Shown here: positions 34,981-45,374 of the stretch, piece after piece
Numbering within the stretch: the stretch's first letter is position 1
How the letters are laid out: each line of letters begins with the position of its first letter
NCBI GenBank assembly: GCA_004123355.1
Contig: SCHM01000002.1
Coordinates: 8,777,569-8,841,568, forward strand
DNA: 64,000 bases
From: Amphirosellinia nigrospora
Lineage: Eukaryota; Ascomycota; Sordariomycetes; Xylariales; Xylariaceae
Direction: 5' to 3'
Notes under the pieces: model-generated
What the model was told of the DNA's origin: nothing
What the model saw: the letters and a program-made list of their open reading frames with translations, nothing else
Database searches by the model: none
Made by a program: the position numbers and the translations under genes

Positions 34981-36652
34981 GATGGAAGTTCTTGAGATTA
35001 AAAGGTTACTGAAATAGAAGTTACTTGTAGGTGAAGAATCGTGCCACTGACCTCGCGAAGATGTAATAGAACTGGCAAAGAATCTAGGATGGTCGGATGT
35101 AGGGGAGTCTAAAAATCGGCGTCGGTTTAGTTTATTCCCGTCTGTTATATATGATATAATGTAACAGCTGGCTTTCGTGATGGGATGATCTGGTCCCAAC
35201 CTGGGGCGTTCAATGGCTGCGTGCACTGCCTCTAACCTGACTGACCTCGAGTCACCACTGGTCTCGCTAAACACGCAGTGTCTGAACCATTGAAAATACT
35301 ACAACACGCAATTAGTCCTACATATTTCGGCGACTACACGGACGATTTACGCCTGATGGTGATATACATGGTAACGCTACAGGCACAATACAGCTGAGGG
35401 TATCAACGCTAACTTATGACGGGGCACATAATGTCACCATTAGTTGTGAACTTAGGAACGGGGAAATCTACGTATCGGTAAGTAGCATGCCGTCTTAAAA
35501 AGTAGTAGTAAGTGGCCCCTTTGTGGGTTGTAGAGCGGATGTACTGAGGTCATACTAGGAGTCCTTCTACCTAGGTACTGGTTGTTACGCAGAGGTCTCT
35601 AAAACACCTTTGTGGATGTAGCACGGCTATATACAGATAGTCACCTATGTATACTTTGTGTGCTATGCTTCTTGAATTCGTGATAGTCATATTAGGAGAT
35701 ATCTCAAGCCACAAGTCCCAAAGCGGCGAGTCTGTGGTTCCATCGAATTAGCTGATTAGATTGCAAGGTAGTGATCATCGTACGCAAAACCTAATTTAGG
35801 TACACAGACAGCAGGAGATGACTTGTGCCTCTCATATTCACTTTCCTCTTTGAATATTTTCAATTCGAAAGTTAATTGTCAAGTACAGAAAACATGGTCC
35901 GTTGCTGCCAGATCAAGGTTTAACGAGGTTTACCATCTGGAGGTTGATAGCACCGGGAAGATTTGTCAGAACTAACCCCAATCTGCACCGCGCGTAACAG
36001 GAGTCACCTATTTCTGGTATTTACAAAATAGTGAGAAGGAATTGCGTAATATATTGACTCTCATTCAGAAATACGGCATGGTTAATTCGCTGGGCGTGAC
36101 GCAGAAATCCGTACAGACATAAGCCATGTCTCGGCAACGGGGTCAGACATAGCCCCCAGAGCGTAGTGCAAAGCTCGTTCCATGACTGGCCCAATAGAAA
36201 AACTTCGGCGGTTGTTAGCTTGTGATGTTATAGTTAAGACTTTGATGTTCATACCATTCATAAGTTAAATGAATGTACACAATCAAGTACTTGAAGCTAT
36301 ATCAGATGTGGGGGTAACGCCGGTTGAAACTAATCGAGTATGACACGGGACACGTTAATATAAAAATCATAGACCGAATCCTTGCAATAGTTGATCTAAT
36401 TAGTGTATGCGTAACAGGCATTTTATATTAATCCATCGTACAAAACACGTCTCACGTGTAGCAGCGGAGGTGTAACACCAGCACGTAGGTGTTGAATTGC
36501 GAGCGCTCAATTTGAAAGGAGGGACAGATCGAAGTAGAACGGAAAGAAAAAAAATCCAATACTAATACAAATCGACTTCCTTAGGACCGACCAACACGCC
36601 GCCTATTCAAACCCCTTAGTTGTGCTACATCATTCTACTGCCATCGCGACTC
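34981..36652. other. Divergent 1.7 kb region between PaaK-like and ATP-grasp-like genes
   Basis: AT-rich spacer that must hold both promoters. No gene is recognised in it. Confidence 0.4.
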
Positions 36653-38352
36653 ATGGCAGCTTCCCCAAATGGAGCATACAACACCAACTCGGCTGCAACA
36701 GATTCGGATGGGTAGTTGTCATAGAGGCTATGAATCCATTACAAATAACGTAGCTACGAGAGAAGACTATCCCAACGAACATGAGACGTTCCAAGCTACC
36801 CTCTTATCGAAGTGCCCTGCTCACCTGTGGCCAAGAGGTTCATATCGCGTAGCCTGTCCACGCCCGATTCTCGTCTCTCATCATCATGAACAAAAGATAA
36901 TTGAATTATCTCAAGCATTAACTTTTGCCGTGAACAACATTGTTGAGAGGTGGTGGACTGATCAAAAAGCACGATTCTTTGAGCGTATGCCCCTGAAACC
37001 GGAAGAAGAGGGTCTCTTGAAGGTCAGTCTAATCGTGATCACCGCTGACATCGGCATCTGTTTCATAGTCAAGGTACTGTTAACACAGTGTTAGTGGCTT
37101 GACGATCAGGTTTCCCGAAGAATATTAAAGAGATACGTTGCATGTTCAGGCTCTTGGAGGCCAGACTTCCTCATTGAAGACCGTTCCGATAGTCAAGATG
37201 GGAAAATCGTGGAAGGCTTCTTGATCACGGAAATAAACGCTCGCTTCCCTTTTAATGGCGCTGTTCATTTGGCCTATGGACAGGAGGCTCTCGATGACGT
37301 AAATATAGGAGGCTCCAAGCTGGCGAGCACGGCAACCCCTACGCAGGTGAGCTTAAACTTGCTACCAAGAGCCTCTAGGCTGCTGCTATTTGATCTGATT
37401 ATTATAGATTTTTGATGGCTTACGGTCTCCTTTAACCCCGGAATATCCTTACATCTCCTTATCGGGGAGGAAGCAGGAATAGACATCCACATGTTTATCG
37501 ACGCTTGTCGGAAGAGATTCGGCATCACCCCACGGCTAATCAGCCCTTCGGATCTCAGGCTCGAATCGACTCTCCAGGGAAACCGCACATATCAGCTGTG
37601 TTGCCTGGCCCCGATAAACATAGATACGAACATGTTTCCCATCCCAAATACGTTCGTGAATAGTGAAGGGAGATCGTAGAAGAGATCAAGCAGGTCGGCT
37701 TGGAGCTTCATCAACATGAGCTACTTGCCCTACCAGAAGCGATTTTACGAGAAGTTAGCCTCTGCTGCTTCAATGATATACGGACAATACTCCTAGTCCA
37801 CGACAAGCGCATGCTTGGTATCGTAAAGCAGGAATTACATGACCTAGTGCGAACACGGGTACTCACATCATATCAGGCACATACCTTGAATGAAAGTATT
37901 GCGGACACTTTTATACCTGGCTCACCTCAGTTGCATTATTTGTTACAAAATTCCCTATCTTCTCCAAATCTGAAGAGTGAGTATGTCCTAAAACCAATTC
38001 GAAGCGGGAAAGGTGCTGGGATCATATTCGGAGATGAAATTACTCCTCGCGAGTGGAATTCTGTTTTGGGGACTTTGCAATCCCAAGCCTCATTCACAGA
38101 GCAGACATATGTAGTTCAACGGAAAGTCAAGCAATGCTTGTATGATCTGGTACTGCATGCATCTGGGAGAAGTTGCATTATCCTCTTGTTGGAACTTGGC
38201 ACGTCATTAATGGGAAATATAGTGGGTTGGGAGTTTGGCGGTCAAGTGGTAACCGCATCTGCGCCATAAGTTCTGGAGGCTCAATAATTTGGTCCGTGAG
38301 CGAAACTGTCGAGTCGTCATGTCAACATCACATCACGAACAAATATAATTGA
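36653..38352 (+). CDS. Fungal ATP-grasp-like ligase, probably circularly permuted
   Basis: I infer an ATP-dependent carboxylate-amine ligase. Starting at ATG 36653, readable blocks are HLWPRGSYRVACPRPILVSH, ALTFAVNNIVERWWTDQKAR, and after an intron (about 37024-37093) WLDDQVSRRILKRYV. Next come FLITEINARFPFNG and HLAYGQEALDD, where E-x-N-x-R resembles the metal-binding ATP-grasp motif. After an intron near 37348-37410 follow FIDACRKRFGITPRLISPSD, DTFIPGSPQLHYLL and EYVLKPIRSGKGAGIIFG, the last like the ATP-binding lysine plus glycine loop. The metal motif precedes the ATP-binding motif, the reverse of normal order, as in circularly permuted ATP-grasp enzymes. Frame slips lie near 36720, 37445, 37680 and 38245. 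The C-terminus reads SSGNRICAISSGGSIIWS before the stop at 38352. The substrate is unknown. Confidence 0.5.
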
Positions 38353-39276
38353 GTGGGTATAGACTATCGAGGCACAAATGGTAGTGATATTATAGACAAT
38401 GGACTTCACCAAACAATATTTCGAGCGTGATTAACTCAGCTCATGGTAGGCAAATGAAGACCGTATTCGATGTTAGGGCTGAGATTAAGTGTGGCCAATA
38501 ATACATGTCAGGGATATTGTGATATCTGGGATAGTGTAACAAGGGCTTCTGTCAAGGGCTTGGAAAGTGATCAAATTATAATAACTCTTTCCGGAGCCAA
38601 GGTTGTCATGAAGATCTATTCTCTCGTCTCCTTCGAATCAGGATAATTTTAGTCTATATGCCTAAAGGCCTAGTCTCTTATCTTCTATTCCTCTGTGTCT
38701 CGGAGTGTACGGAGGTCGGGCGTTACACTTGGATTTCTCATGGAGTTTGAGACTTACAGAAAATCCAAGTCCGAAACCTTTTCTTATGGAGATATGTATG
38801 ACTACACATACATGCGGCAAGTAGGTCATCTATATTTGTTGTTGCGCGAGGGTTTCTACGACTACCTCTCTGGATGTAATCTGACCATGTATCGATGATC
38901 TCTTGGTCTAAGTGGTTGTGTCTTGTTCCGTGACATTACACATGCGTGGACTTCAAGGTTGCGAGGGGTATAATTATACGCAGCTATTCGAATCATGGAC
39001 GTGAACCTCATGACATGTAGAATAATAGTAATAAATATAGCTCTTATATATGAGCGCTCTATGCCGACAAATGGAGTTGGGATCAACTGTGACGTACGCT
39101 GCGGGGTAATCCTTACTGCCGTGGTCTTGTTAATAGCTAGGTAGGTATAGGGTGGGTAAAAGCCGTCAAATTTGCCGGGGTCGGTCGTAGACAACAATAC
39201 GAGTACATAGTACGCTTCTATGTCTACCTATCTAGGTGCCTATTTAAAATAACCTTCTCTTGGCGAATACGAAAAT
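38353..39276. other. Intergenic, promoter of epoxide hydrolase gene
   Basis: AT-rich; no recognised gene. Confidence 0.4.
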
Positions 39277-40440
39277 ATGGAGACGAACGAGGACCAATCC
39301 CCGTTAAAGTTACCGGCCGGTATTACGGAAGACTATATCGACTGCCAAGAATCAAGCGGCCTCATATGGCACGTACTGAAGGCCGGAGACCCGGGAAAGC
39401 CGTTGGTACTGTTCTGCCACGGGTATCCGGAGCTTGCGTACTCATGGCGGAAGGTCCTCACACAAATTGCTGGCGCTGGTTATTACTGTGTTGCCATGGA
39501 TCAGAGGGGATATGGTCGTACGACAGGAGTGCAACCATCAGGCCACGAGGTTGACTTGAATGACTACGTCTTCACCAACTTAGTGCGTGATTTGGTTTGT
39601 CTCGTCTACGGATTGGGGTTTACGGAGGTCTTCTGCATCATAGGGCACGACTTCGGCGGCGTCAGCTCGGCCATGGCGGCCCTAATGCGCCCAGATCTTT
39701 TCAAGTCCACAATCCAGCTGTCTCATCCGCATCACCCAACTCGGACGCCGCGGCTCGGAGATCAGCAATCGAAGGTCCAACTCGACATTCAGGCGGAGTT
39801 GGCCAAGCTAAATCCCCCACGCAAGCACTACAAGTGGTACAATTCAACAGCTGAAGCAGCTTTCGAGTGGGATAACCCGCCCCAGGGAATGGCGAAGTTT
39901 CTGCGTGGGTACTTTCACCTAAAGTCTGCGGATTGGTCCAAGAACGATGTGCGTCCGCTCCAGGAGTGGAGTGCGCCGGCGATGGCGGTGATGCCGGAGT
40001 ATTATATCATGAAGAAGGACGACTCGATGCCGGGTGCCGTCGCGCGTAACATGGGAGGTGAAGACTACAGCAAAACAGAGCCGTGGCTCCCGCCAGATGA
40101 GCTCCAAGTATATTGCGACGAATGGAAGCGCACGGGGTTCCAGGGCGGGCTAAACTGGTATCGTGCACAAACGGCCACGACGCCACAGGCAGCTCGAGAT
40201 ATGCTACTGTACGCCGGCAGGAAGATAGAAGTCCCGTGCGCGTACATTGGCGGCAAACAGGACTGGGGGACCTTTCAGCAACCGGGTGCCATCGAGAGCT
40301 ACGAGGATGAGAAGACGGTCAAGGCAGGCTGCTTTCGAGGTGCTACGCTGGTGGACGGTGCTGGTCACTGGGTGCAACAAGAACGACCCGCGGCCGTGAT
40401 TGAAGCTATTCTTTCTTTCTTTGATACTTTATCACCATAG
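39277..40440 (+). CDS. Epoxide hydrolase (alpha/beta-hydrolase fold), intact
   Basis: Soluble epoxide hydrolases open epoxides to vicinal diols through an aspartyl-ester intermediate. The single-exon protein has 387 residues. The oxyanion motif HGYPE is at residues 48-52, the RGYG turn at 77-80 and the nucleophile Asp in IGHDFGG at about residue 125. The acid is probably Asp329 in GGKQDWG and the base His364 in GAGHWVQQERP. A cap domain with WYNSTAEAAFEWDNPP and NWYRA supplies the candidate tyrosines that activate the epoxide. An Asp nucleophile rather than Ser argues against an esterase; a haloacid or haloalkane dehalogenase is a less likely alternative. There is no signal peptide, so it is probably cytosolic. 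The frame is undamaged, in contrast to the two genes to its left. Confidence 0.85.
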   Translation: METNEDQSPLKLPAGITEDYIDCQESSGLIWHVLKAGDPGKPLVLFCHGYPELAYSWRKVLTQIAGAGYYCVAMDQRGYGRTTGVQPSGHEVDLNDYVFTNLVRDLVCLVYGLGFTEVFCIIGHDFGGVSSAMAALMRPDLFKSTIQLSHPHHPTRTPRLGDQQSKVQLDIQAELAKLNPPRKHYKWYNSTAEAAFEWDNPPQGMAKFLRGYFHLKSADWSKNDVRPLQEWSAPAMAVMPEYYIMKKDDSMPGAVARNMGGEDYSKTEPWLPPDELQVYCDEWKRTGFQGGLNWYRAQTATTPQAARDMLLYAGRKIEVPCAYIGGKQDWGTFQQPGAIESYEDEKTVKAGCFRGATLVDGAGHWVQQERPAAVIEAILSFFDTLSP

Positions 40441-41011
40441 CTTGGAGGTTTTTGTTGTACTTTTGTTCTGTTGACTGACTGGATTTGGTCCCAGGTTTCG
40501 AACCTTGTGGTAGGGTTGTAATAGTATCAGTTGGGTACTAGGCCCCTAGTGAATGCCATGTTTATTATGTCGATGTGGTAATAATCATGACATGTAACCG
40601 ACGAGAAAAGATCAAGAATATCAACATGCCACGTACCGGTTGTGTTGAGCTAAAAGGGGGGGGGAAGCTGGGCCTACAAGCATGCACTCTTGGTTTAATA
40701 AGATGTTGGGTTGTTGGCCCAGGCTGTTTGCCAGTCCATTTATTGTACCTAAGAGTTCGGATAGGCGCAGGTTCCTTGCCGCTTTTCATGTATCTACCTA
40801 CCTCTGACCTACCTATCCAGTACCCTTATGTACCTACCCAGGTGGGCAGAATGGTATCTAATGTACATGGATATGGGCAACCGTGGTTCAACTATGTACC
40901 TAAGGTACCTAATTGACTATCAGGTAGCCAGCCGCTGCTGCCTCAATCTAGAGTTGGGGCCTCTCTACCTTCCCCGGGGTTCAAATATGGCCATAGCAGT
41001 ACTCTCTCCAA
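40441..41011. other. Intergenic with TACCT-type repeats
   Basis: The 3' flank of the epoxide hydrolase gene and 5' flank of the tRNA gene. TACCTACC/GTACCTA tracts lie at 40791-40850 and 40896-40912. Confidence 0.5.
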
Positions 41012-41150
41012 GCCGTACTAGAGAAATGGGTAAGCCAAAGCAAATGGCCTGCTGGTATAGACTATGAACAACGTCGCTAACTCTAATGATTACAGTTAAC
41101 TCATCGGCCTCCTAAGCCGAAGATTCTCGGTTCGAGTCCGAGGTACGGTG
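41012..41150 (+). tRNA. tRNA-Arg(CCU) interrupted in the D-loop by an mRNA-type intron
   Basis: The mature tRNA is 73 nt after removal of 41030-41095. The acceptor stem is GCCGTAC (41012-41018) with GTACGGT (41143-41149), six Watson-Crick pairs and one G-U. TA fills positions 8-9. The D-arm is GAG...CTC with the G18G19 pair at 41028-41029 in the loop. The anticodon stem is TCGGC/GCCGA with loop CTCCTAA (anticodon CCT, 41111-41113). The variable loop is AGATT. The T-arm is CTCGG/CCGAG with loop TTCGAGT. The discriminator is G at 41150. Both internal Pol III promoters are intact: an A-box-like TAGAGAAATGG at 41019-41029 and B box GGTTCGAGTCC at 41129-41139. The only oddity is the 66-bp insertion right after G19. 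Known eukaryotic nuclear tRNA introns sit after position 37, so this location is exceptional. Confidence 0.8.
41030..41095 (+). other. 66-bp spliceosomal-type intron inside the tRNA D-loop
   Basis: It begins GTAAGC, carries a perfect fungal branch site GCTAAC at 41076-41081 with the branch A 15 nt from the end, and finishes TTACAG. Length and signals match the mRNA introns elsewhere in this window. It bears no resemblance to the bulge-helix-bulge substrate of tRNA endonuclease that I can see. Confidence 0.65.
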
Positions 41151-41160
41151 CTTCTTTTCC

Positions 41161-41169
41161 TTTTTTTTT
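41161..41169 (+). terminator. RNA polymerase III poly-T terminator
   Basis: Nine T residues lie 11 bp after the tRNA discriminator base, preceded by a TTTT at 41154-41158. This supports Pol III transcription of the interrupted tRNA gene. Confidence 0.8.
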
Positions 41170-41638
41170 ATTTACTATATCTACTTCTGTGCTCCCATGT
41201 CCCATCTTTTTACTGTATTCACCTCCTTCCTTCAATTTCCTACCAAAGGTGGTCGATCACATCATGCCCGGGTGGTAGCGAGAGATGCACATCACTTTAC
41301 CTCTCGTCATGTATGTGTAGCTATGCTAATTAATCACTTCACAAAAGACCATGCCCATGAATAGGTAGGCATTGCATTCAAGCAAGGCTTCATGTTGAAC
41401 TTGAATTGTGATGGGCCATCTCCAAGATAGAGAGAGCATGACTCTCACGCGTGCCTCCCTGAGAGGAGTGAGCTCTGGGGGAAGCGCTTTGCCGTGGATT
41501 TGGTTCGAAACGAAAAGAACAACATTGAACTTAATCAGAGCTGGCACCTTGAGCCTAAGTCACAGGCGACTCATCCCCCCATCCCCCAGCCCCTTATCCT
41601 CCTATCCCCCTATCCCCCTATTTGAAGAGGTGAGTTGC
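41170..41638. other. Intergenic between tRNA and methyltransferase genes
   Basis: No recognised gene. The CCCCCATCC/TATCCCCC tract at about 41575-41620 is a short C-rich low-complexity stretch. Confidence 0.4.
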
Positions 41639-42445
41639 TCATTTTGTACATACTATCTGACCATCAATTACGCAGTAGAAGGCATCGTCGGCCGTAGCCC
41701 ACTCCCTCCACGCATCGGGCATGCGTGCTGCCATCTCTTGAGCGACGTACCCCAGCTCTACTCCTCTCTTCAAGTCAGACGAGGACTCCAGCCGCGATGC
41801 CATGTTTTCACCCCACCAGTTTCGGTCGAGCGCATCCGAATATGTGACCGCGGCAGCCGAAGCCGAAATCCCTCGGGGCCGAAACCTGCTCTCCGCGCAA
41901 ACTCCTTGCCTCGGCAACCCTTCATGGTCTTTCCGGCGTCGTTTGCGAGCCGCTCCATTAGTGCCAGGCACTCGTTGATCTCCTCCGTGCGTGGATACAC
42001 TACCACGCTCGACCATTCCACTTCTCGCGCGCAAACGAAGCCCCCGGGCTTGCACACCCGTCGCATTTCCTTCAGACCCAAGACAGGGCCAGGGTCCCCT
42101 CTCCACCTGGTAAATGACCGAGTACTTGATGAGTGTGAACGATATCAAATGAATCGTCGTCAAAGGGAGCTTCAATACATCCCCTACTAAAAAGGATACA
42201 TTTGACACGCCACGCTGCTTAGATAACCCACGTGCGGACTCGATGGCATTGCTACTGGCGTCCAGCCCCGTGACGCTCCCATTTGGTACATGGACTGCGA
42301 GATCAAGCGTGATGGTGCCGGGCCCGCAACCAACATCTAGAATGCGCATATTGGCTTTTAGAGGCAGCATGTACGCCGAGTTCTCTGCTGCCGTTCGGCG
42401 AGAATAGGAGGCAATCATGGCCTCGTTATAATTTCGCATGTCCAT
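41639..42445 (-). CDS. Class I SAM-dependent methyltransferase (UbiE/Methyltransf_11 type)
   Basis: The N-terminus MDMRNYNEAMIASYSRRTAA leads to motif I ILDVGCGPGTITLDLA, then VTGLDASSNAIESAR (acidic ribose-binding loop) and FLVGDVLKLPL. The post-motif GLKEMRRVCKPGGFVCAREV reads in the next frame, and the C-terminal ELGYVAQEMAARMPDAWREW block reads in the original frame again. Two slips, near 42110 and 41880, therefore interrupt the middle of the protein. About 270 residues is normal for fungal enzymes of this family, which methylate small molecules. The methyl acceptor cannot be told from sequence. The gene lies head to tail with the dehydrogenase gene on its right. A function in a secondary pathway with neighbouring oxidoreductases is inference. 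Confidence 0.8.
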   Translation of the reverse strand: MDMRNYNEAMIASYSRRTAAENSAYMLPLKANMRILDVGCGPGTITLDLAVHVPNGSVTGLDASSNAIESARGLSKQRGVSNVSFLVGDVLKLPLTTIHLISFTLIKYSVIYQVERGPWPCLGSEGNATGVQARGLRLRARSGMVERGSVSTHGGDQRVPGTNGAARKRRRKDHEGLPRQGVCAESRFRPRGISASAAAVTYSDALDRNWWGENMASRLESSSDLKRGVELGYVAQEMAARMPDAWREWATADDAFYCVIDGQIVCTK

Positions 42446-42679
42446 AATGTATTGATTGTGGAACCTTGATTTATATCAGAATGAAGCTATTGACTATGTG
42501 GTACGGGAACCAATATGACATGATGATAGAGGGGAAAACTGAGCACCAGTCGGCGTTCCAGTGTGACGTCATTTTGCCGGGTGCGCCTATTCGATGCAGC
42601 TTACATTTATCTGACTGAGTAATCTAGGTGGCCGGAGCCGCTTACGGATAGCATATGGTGACAGTCTCGGTGAGGGATT

Positions 42680-43746
42680 TTAGTCACTTAGGGTGTCTCT
42701 CCTCTGGATATAGTCTGTGCGGAAGTCAAGCCCAGAATCCTGTCGCACGACTCCATACAAAGAGGAAGAGTCCAGGGGACGCTCCCCATTCTCCGCCGAA
42801 TAAACTTTTGCCCTCTTCAAATGCTCAAGCGCGGTATTACCAACTTTCAAGCTTACGCCGGCCTGTTTCGCAGTATCCACCCCGTGTCCAACGTCTTTGA
42901 GCGCGAGATTTAGATCTGACCATGGCGTCTCGCCATTTCCCGGGATATACACTCCGGTCGTCATCCGGGTCGAGATAGAGTGCGCAACCGTACCAAAGTT
43001 AAGCTCTAGAAGTTTCTCCAGCGCGTCGGATCCTAGACTCGTCTTCTCGGCGAGAACATGGGCTTCTGCGATGATCTCCATGAGACCTGCCGTTATAAAA
43101 TTTCTATAGTCATGTCAGCACACACTGTCTTTGAGCTTTTTGGACAGACGATGCGATGCACGTCGATCTCGTCGACATACCCCGTCGTCTTCAACAATGT
43201 TGCCTTCTCTGGTTCCTTTCCAACCTGAAGGACTTCTCGGGCAATGACACCCTTCAAAACCGGTGCAATTGTCTCGTATACGTCCTCGGGCCCCGCAAAT
43301 ACAGCAAGCAGTTTGCCCTGCTCTGCCACAGGCGTTGCGCCAAAGACGGGTGTCGCTGCGAAACGTGCGCCAAGTGCTTGGAGCTTCTGTGAAATTTCCT
43401 TGGTTGTATTAGGGTGAACCGTTGTAGTATCGATGACAATCTTGCCGGCTAGCTCAGACCCGGATGAGATAATTTGTCCGATAATCGATTCCACCGCTGC
43501 GTCGTCACTTGCTGAGATAAAAATGACGCGGCTACAGCCGGTCAGTTCGGCCACGGACGCACAACGCTCGCCGCCGAGCCGCTCCAATTCATCGCCACGA
43601 GAGGCAGTACGATTATAAAAGCGGAGTGATGTCCCAGATTGCGATTGCAAGTATGCGTGCACGTTCTTTGCCATTGCGTTGCCCATGCTCCCTAGTCCGA
43701 TCCAACCAAACTGCATAACTGTTGGAGTAGACATTGTATCGGCCAT
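42680..43746 (-). CDS. Beta-hydroxyacid dehydrogenase (3-hydroxyisobutyrate dehydrogenase family), intact
   Basis: An NAD(P)-dependent enzyme of 329 residues. The Rossmann motif is GWIGLGSMGNAMAKN. The substrate-loop region contains DTTTVHPNTTKEIS, and FAATPVFGATPVAEQGKL corresponds to the conserved DAPVSGG-type strand. The family's catalytic lysine is in WSDLNLALKDVGHG. A 77-bp intron at 43180-43104 (GTATGT, TGCTGAC, TATAG) joins LLKTTG to NFITAGLMEIIAEA. Exons of 566 and 424 nt give an exact multiple of three, so the frame is intact. Start is at 43746 (MADTMSTPTV); MSTPTV five codons later is possible. Family members reduce or oxidise 3-hydroxy acids or succinic-semialdehyde-like compounds. 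This looks like the fungal branch often found beside metabolic clusters, not the mitochondrial valine-catabolic enzyme, because no transit peptide is seen. Confidence 0.88.
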
Positions 43747-44341
43747 GGTGAACGTAACTAGTGTGACAATGCGGCAAGATCTGAGATGCCGTCTTAAGTT
43801 TGCTGTAGCGTGTTAATGACAGTACCCGTACTCGATTTAAGGAATCTGAATTGACGGCCTAGTTTAACATCCTGTTACCTAAAAACGCCTCCTTGTTCCG
43901 GTGCCGGCGTGCCGGGCCAAGCGCCGCTCCACATCAAGTGACTGTTCAGAAATCCTGAAGAGACTAGACCAACCAAACAATATGCTGACTAACACACGGT
44001 ACTCACGTATTATCTCAGTTGTAAAGGGATTGGGTTGATTCTGCTATTTAATCTATGGCTTTTAGTAGGATAAAAGGGTAGCGGTGTCAACCTATCCGGA
44101 GCTATATTTAGACAACTTAGACCGATCATCGCCACCATGTAAATAACGCGATGAGCGTGGGAAATGTGAGGTGCTTCTTTGGGAGTTTCAAGTATATGCA
44201 TGCATTTCTTTACCAGTGTGCAGGGCCCCAAAGAAAAATACACATGCGAATCTCTTAACTCTGTGGAGCTAATATGTTAGGAGCCTGTATTGTCTTCCGA
44301 GTGCCTGTAGTGGTTACCGAAGTGAAGCCTTAGAATTCTCG
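43747..44341. other. Intergenic between dehydrogenase genes
   Basis: Promoter of the hydroxyacid dehydrogenase and 3' flank of the SDR gene. Nothing else is seen. Confidence 0.4.
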
Positions 44342-45374
44342 TTACCATGGAAAATATCCTTCAAAACCGTATTCTACAAATTTCCCGGCGTCCTCGTCTC
44401 TCTTGCCTTGTGCCATTTCGACAATCGGTGCGGCGCCCACGGCTGTCGGCTTCATCCCGGGACCGGAGTTGTGTGGGGATAGGTTTGAAACCGTAGGCCC
44501 CGGTCCGTACAAGAAAACCTTGAAACCGTCTTCTTCAAAGCCTCTATGCTGGCAAGCGAAGACCATATTCATCGCAACCTTTGCCGCTCGATAGTGGATG
44601 ACCTGTTTGTGACACCAGAGTCAGTGATATGCACCGCCGGCAAGAACTCGCCTCGGCTTCGGGGCGCCAGGACCAAGCAAGAGTAGAATCTGTCTGTCAG
44701 GGCAGTTCAGGGGCCTGAGACGTGCTAAAATGGTGAATAGAAACCCCGGCGACTAACCTGAGCCCCGTTACCGAAGCCATCAGGGTCCATGCGGTTGGTT
44801 ATGGATCCAGCACCGCTTGTCACGTTGATGATTCGTGGTGTCCCGGTGGATTTTCTGAGCAGAGGAGAAAAATAATCGCCCATCAGCTGAGCTCCCACTG
44901 CGCTCACTCGGAAGCACTCGATCATCTGATGAGCAAGAGTTCCTTGCCCACCGGCGATGCCAGCGTTGTTTACCAACACGTCCAGCCTTCAAGTAGTTAG
45001 CAAAAGATTTTCTCAAAGTACGCTAGATAGTATAGGTAGAAGGGAATAACGAAATAATCACCTTCCATGCTTCTCTTCAACCAGTTTCGCCGCCGCGGCG
45101 ATTGAACTCTCGTCCGCAACGTCGAGCTGTAGTAGCTCTACGGTGCCTGGCAAATTACGCGACTGGAGCTCTGCGAGAGCAGCTCGGCCCTTCTCTTCCG
45201 ATCGTGCCCCGAGCAGGACATGAAAGGAACCATCGGCTAGAAGCTGATTCACCACCTCGAACCCTATCCCGCCATTGGCTGTGATCGGAAGGTTAGCATC
45301 AATGCCAAAGGGGTTGCCAGAGGGTATAAGTACAAACCTCCGGTGATCAGGGCCAAATTCTTCAGGTTTGCCAT
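44342..45374 (-). CDS. Short-chain dehydrogenase/reductase, four exons, intact
   Basis: Exons 45374-45338, 45278-45062, 44986-44758 and 44602-44342 give 744 nt, 247 residues. The start MANLKNLALITGANGGIGFE carries the TGxxxGIG cofactor loop, which is split by intron 1 (donor GTTTGT). GARSEEKGR suggests NADP(H) preference because a basic residue follows the second strand. NNAG appears as LDVLVNNAGIAGG. The catalytic serine lies in INVTSGAGSI and the YxxxK motif is YRAAK. The C-terminus has the fungal pattern GPGPTVSNLSPHN and ends EYGFEGYFPW, typical of carbonyl-reductase-like SDRs. The longer frame to 45450 is intron read-through. It may act in series with the hydroxyacid dehydrogenase next door; that is inference. 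Confidence 0.88.

Noticed and set aside
40480-40530. B-box-like GGTTCGAAACC on the minus strand
   Set aside because: The flanking bases do not form a T-stem and no anticodon or acceptor arm can be drawn, so it is not a tRNA.
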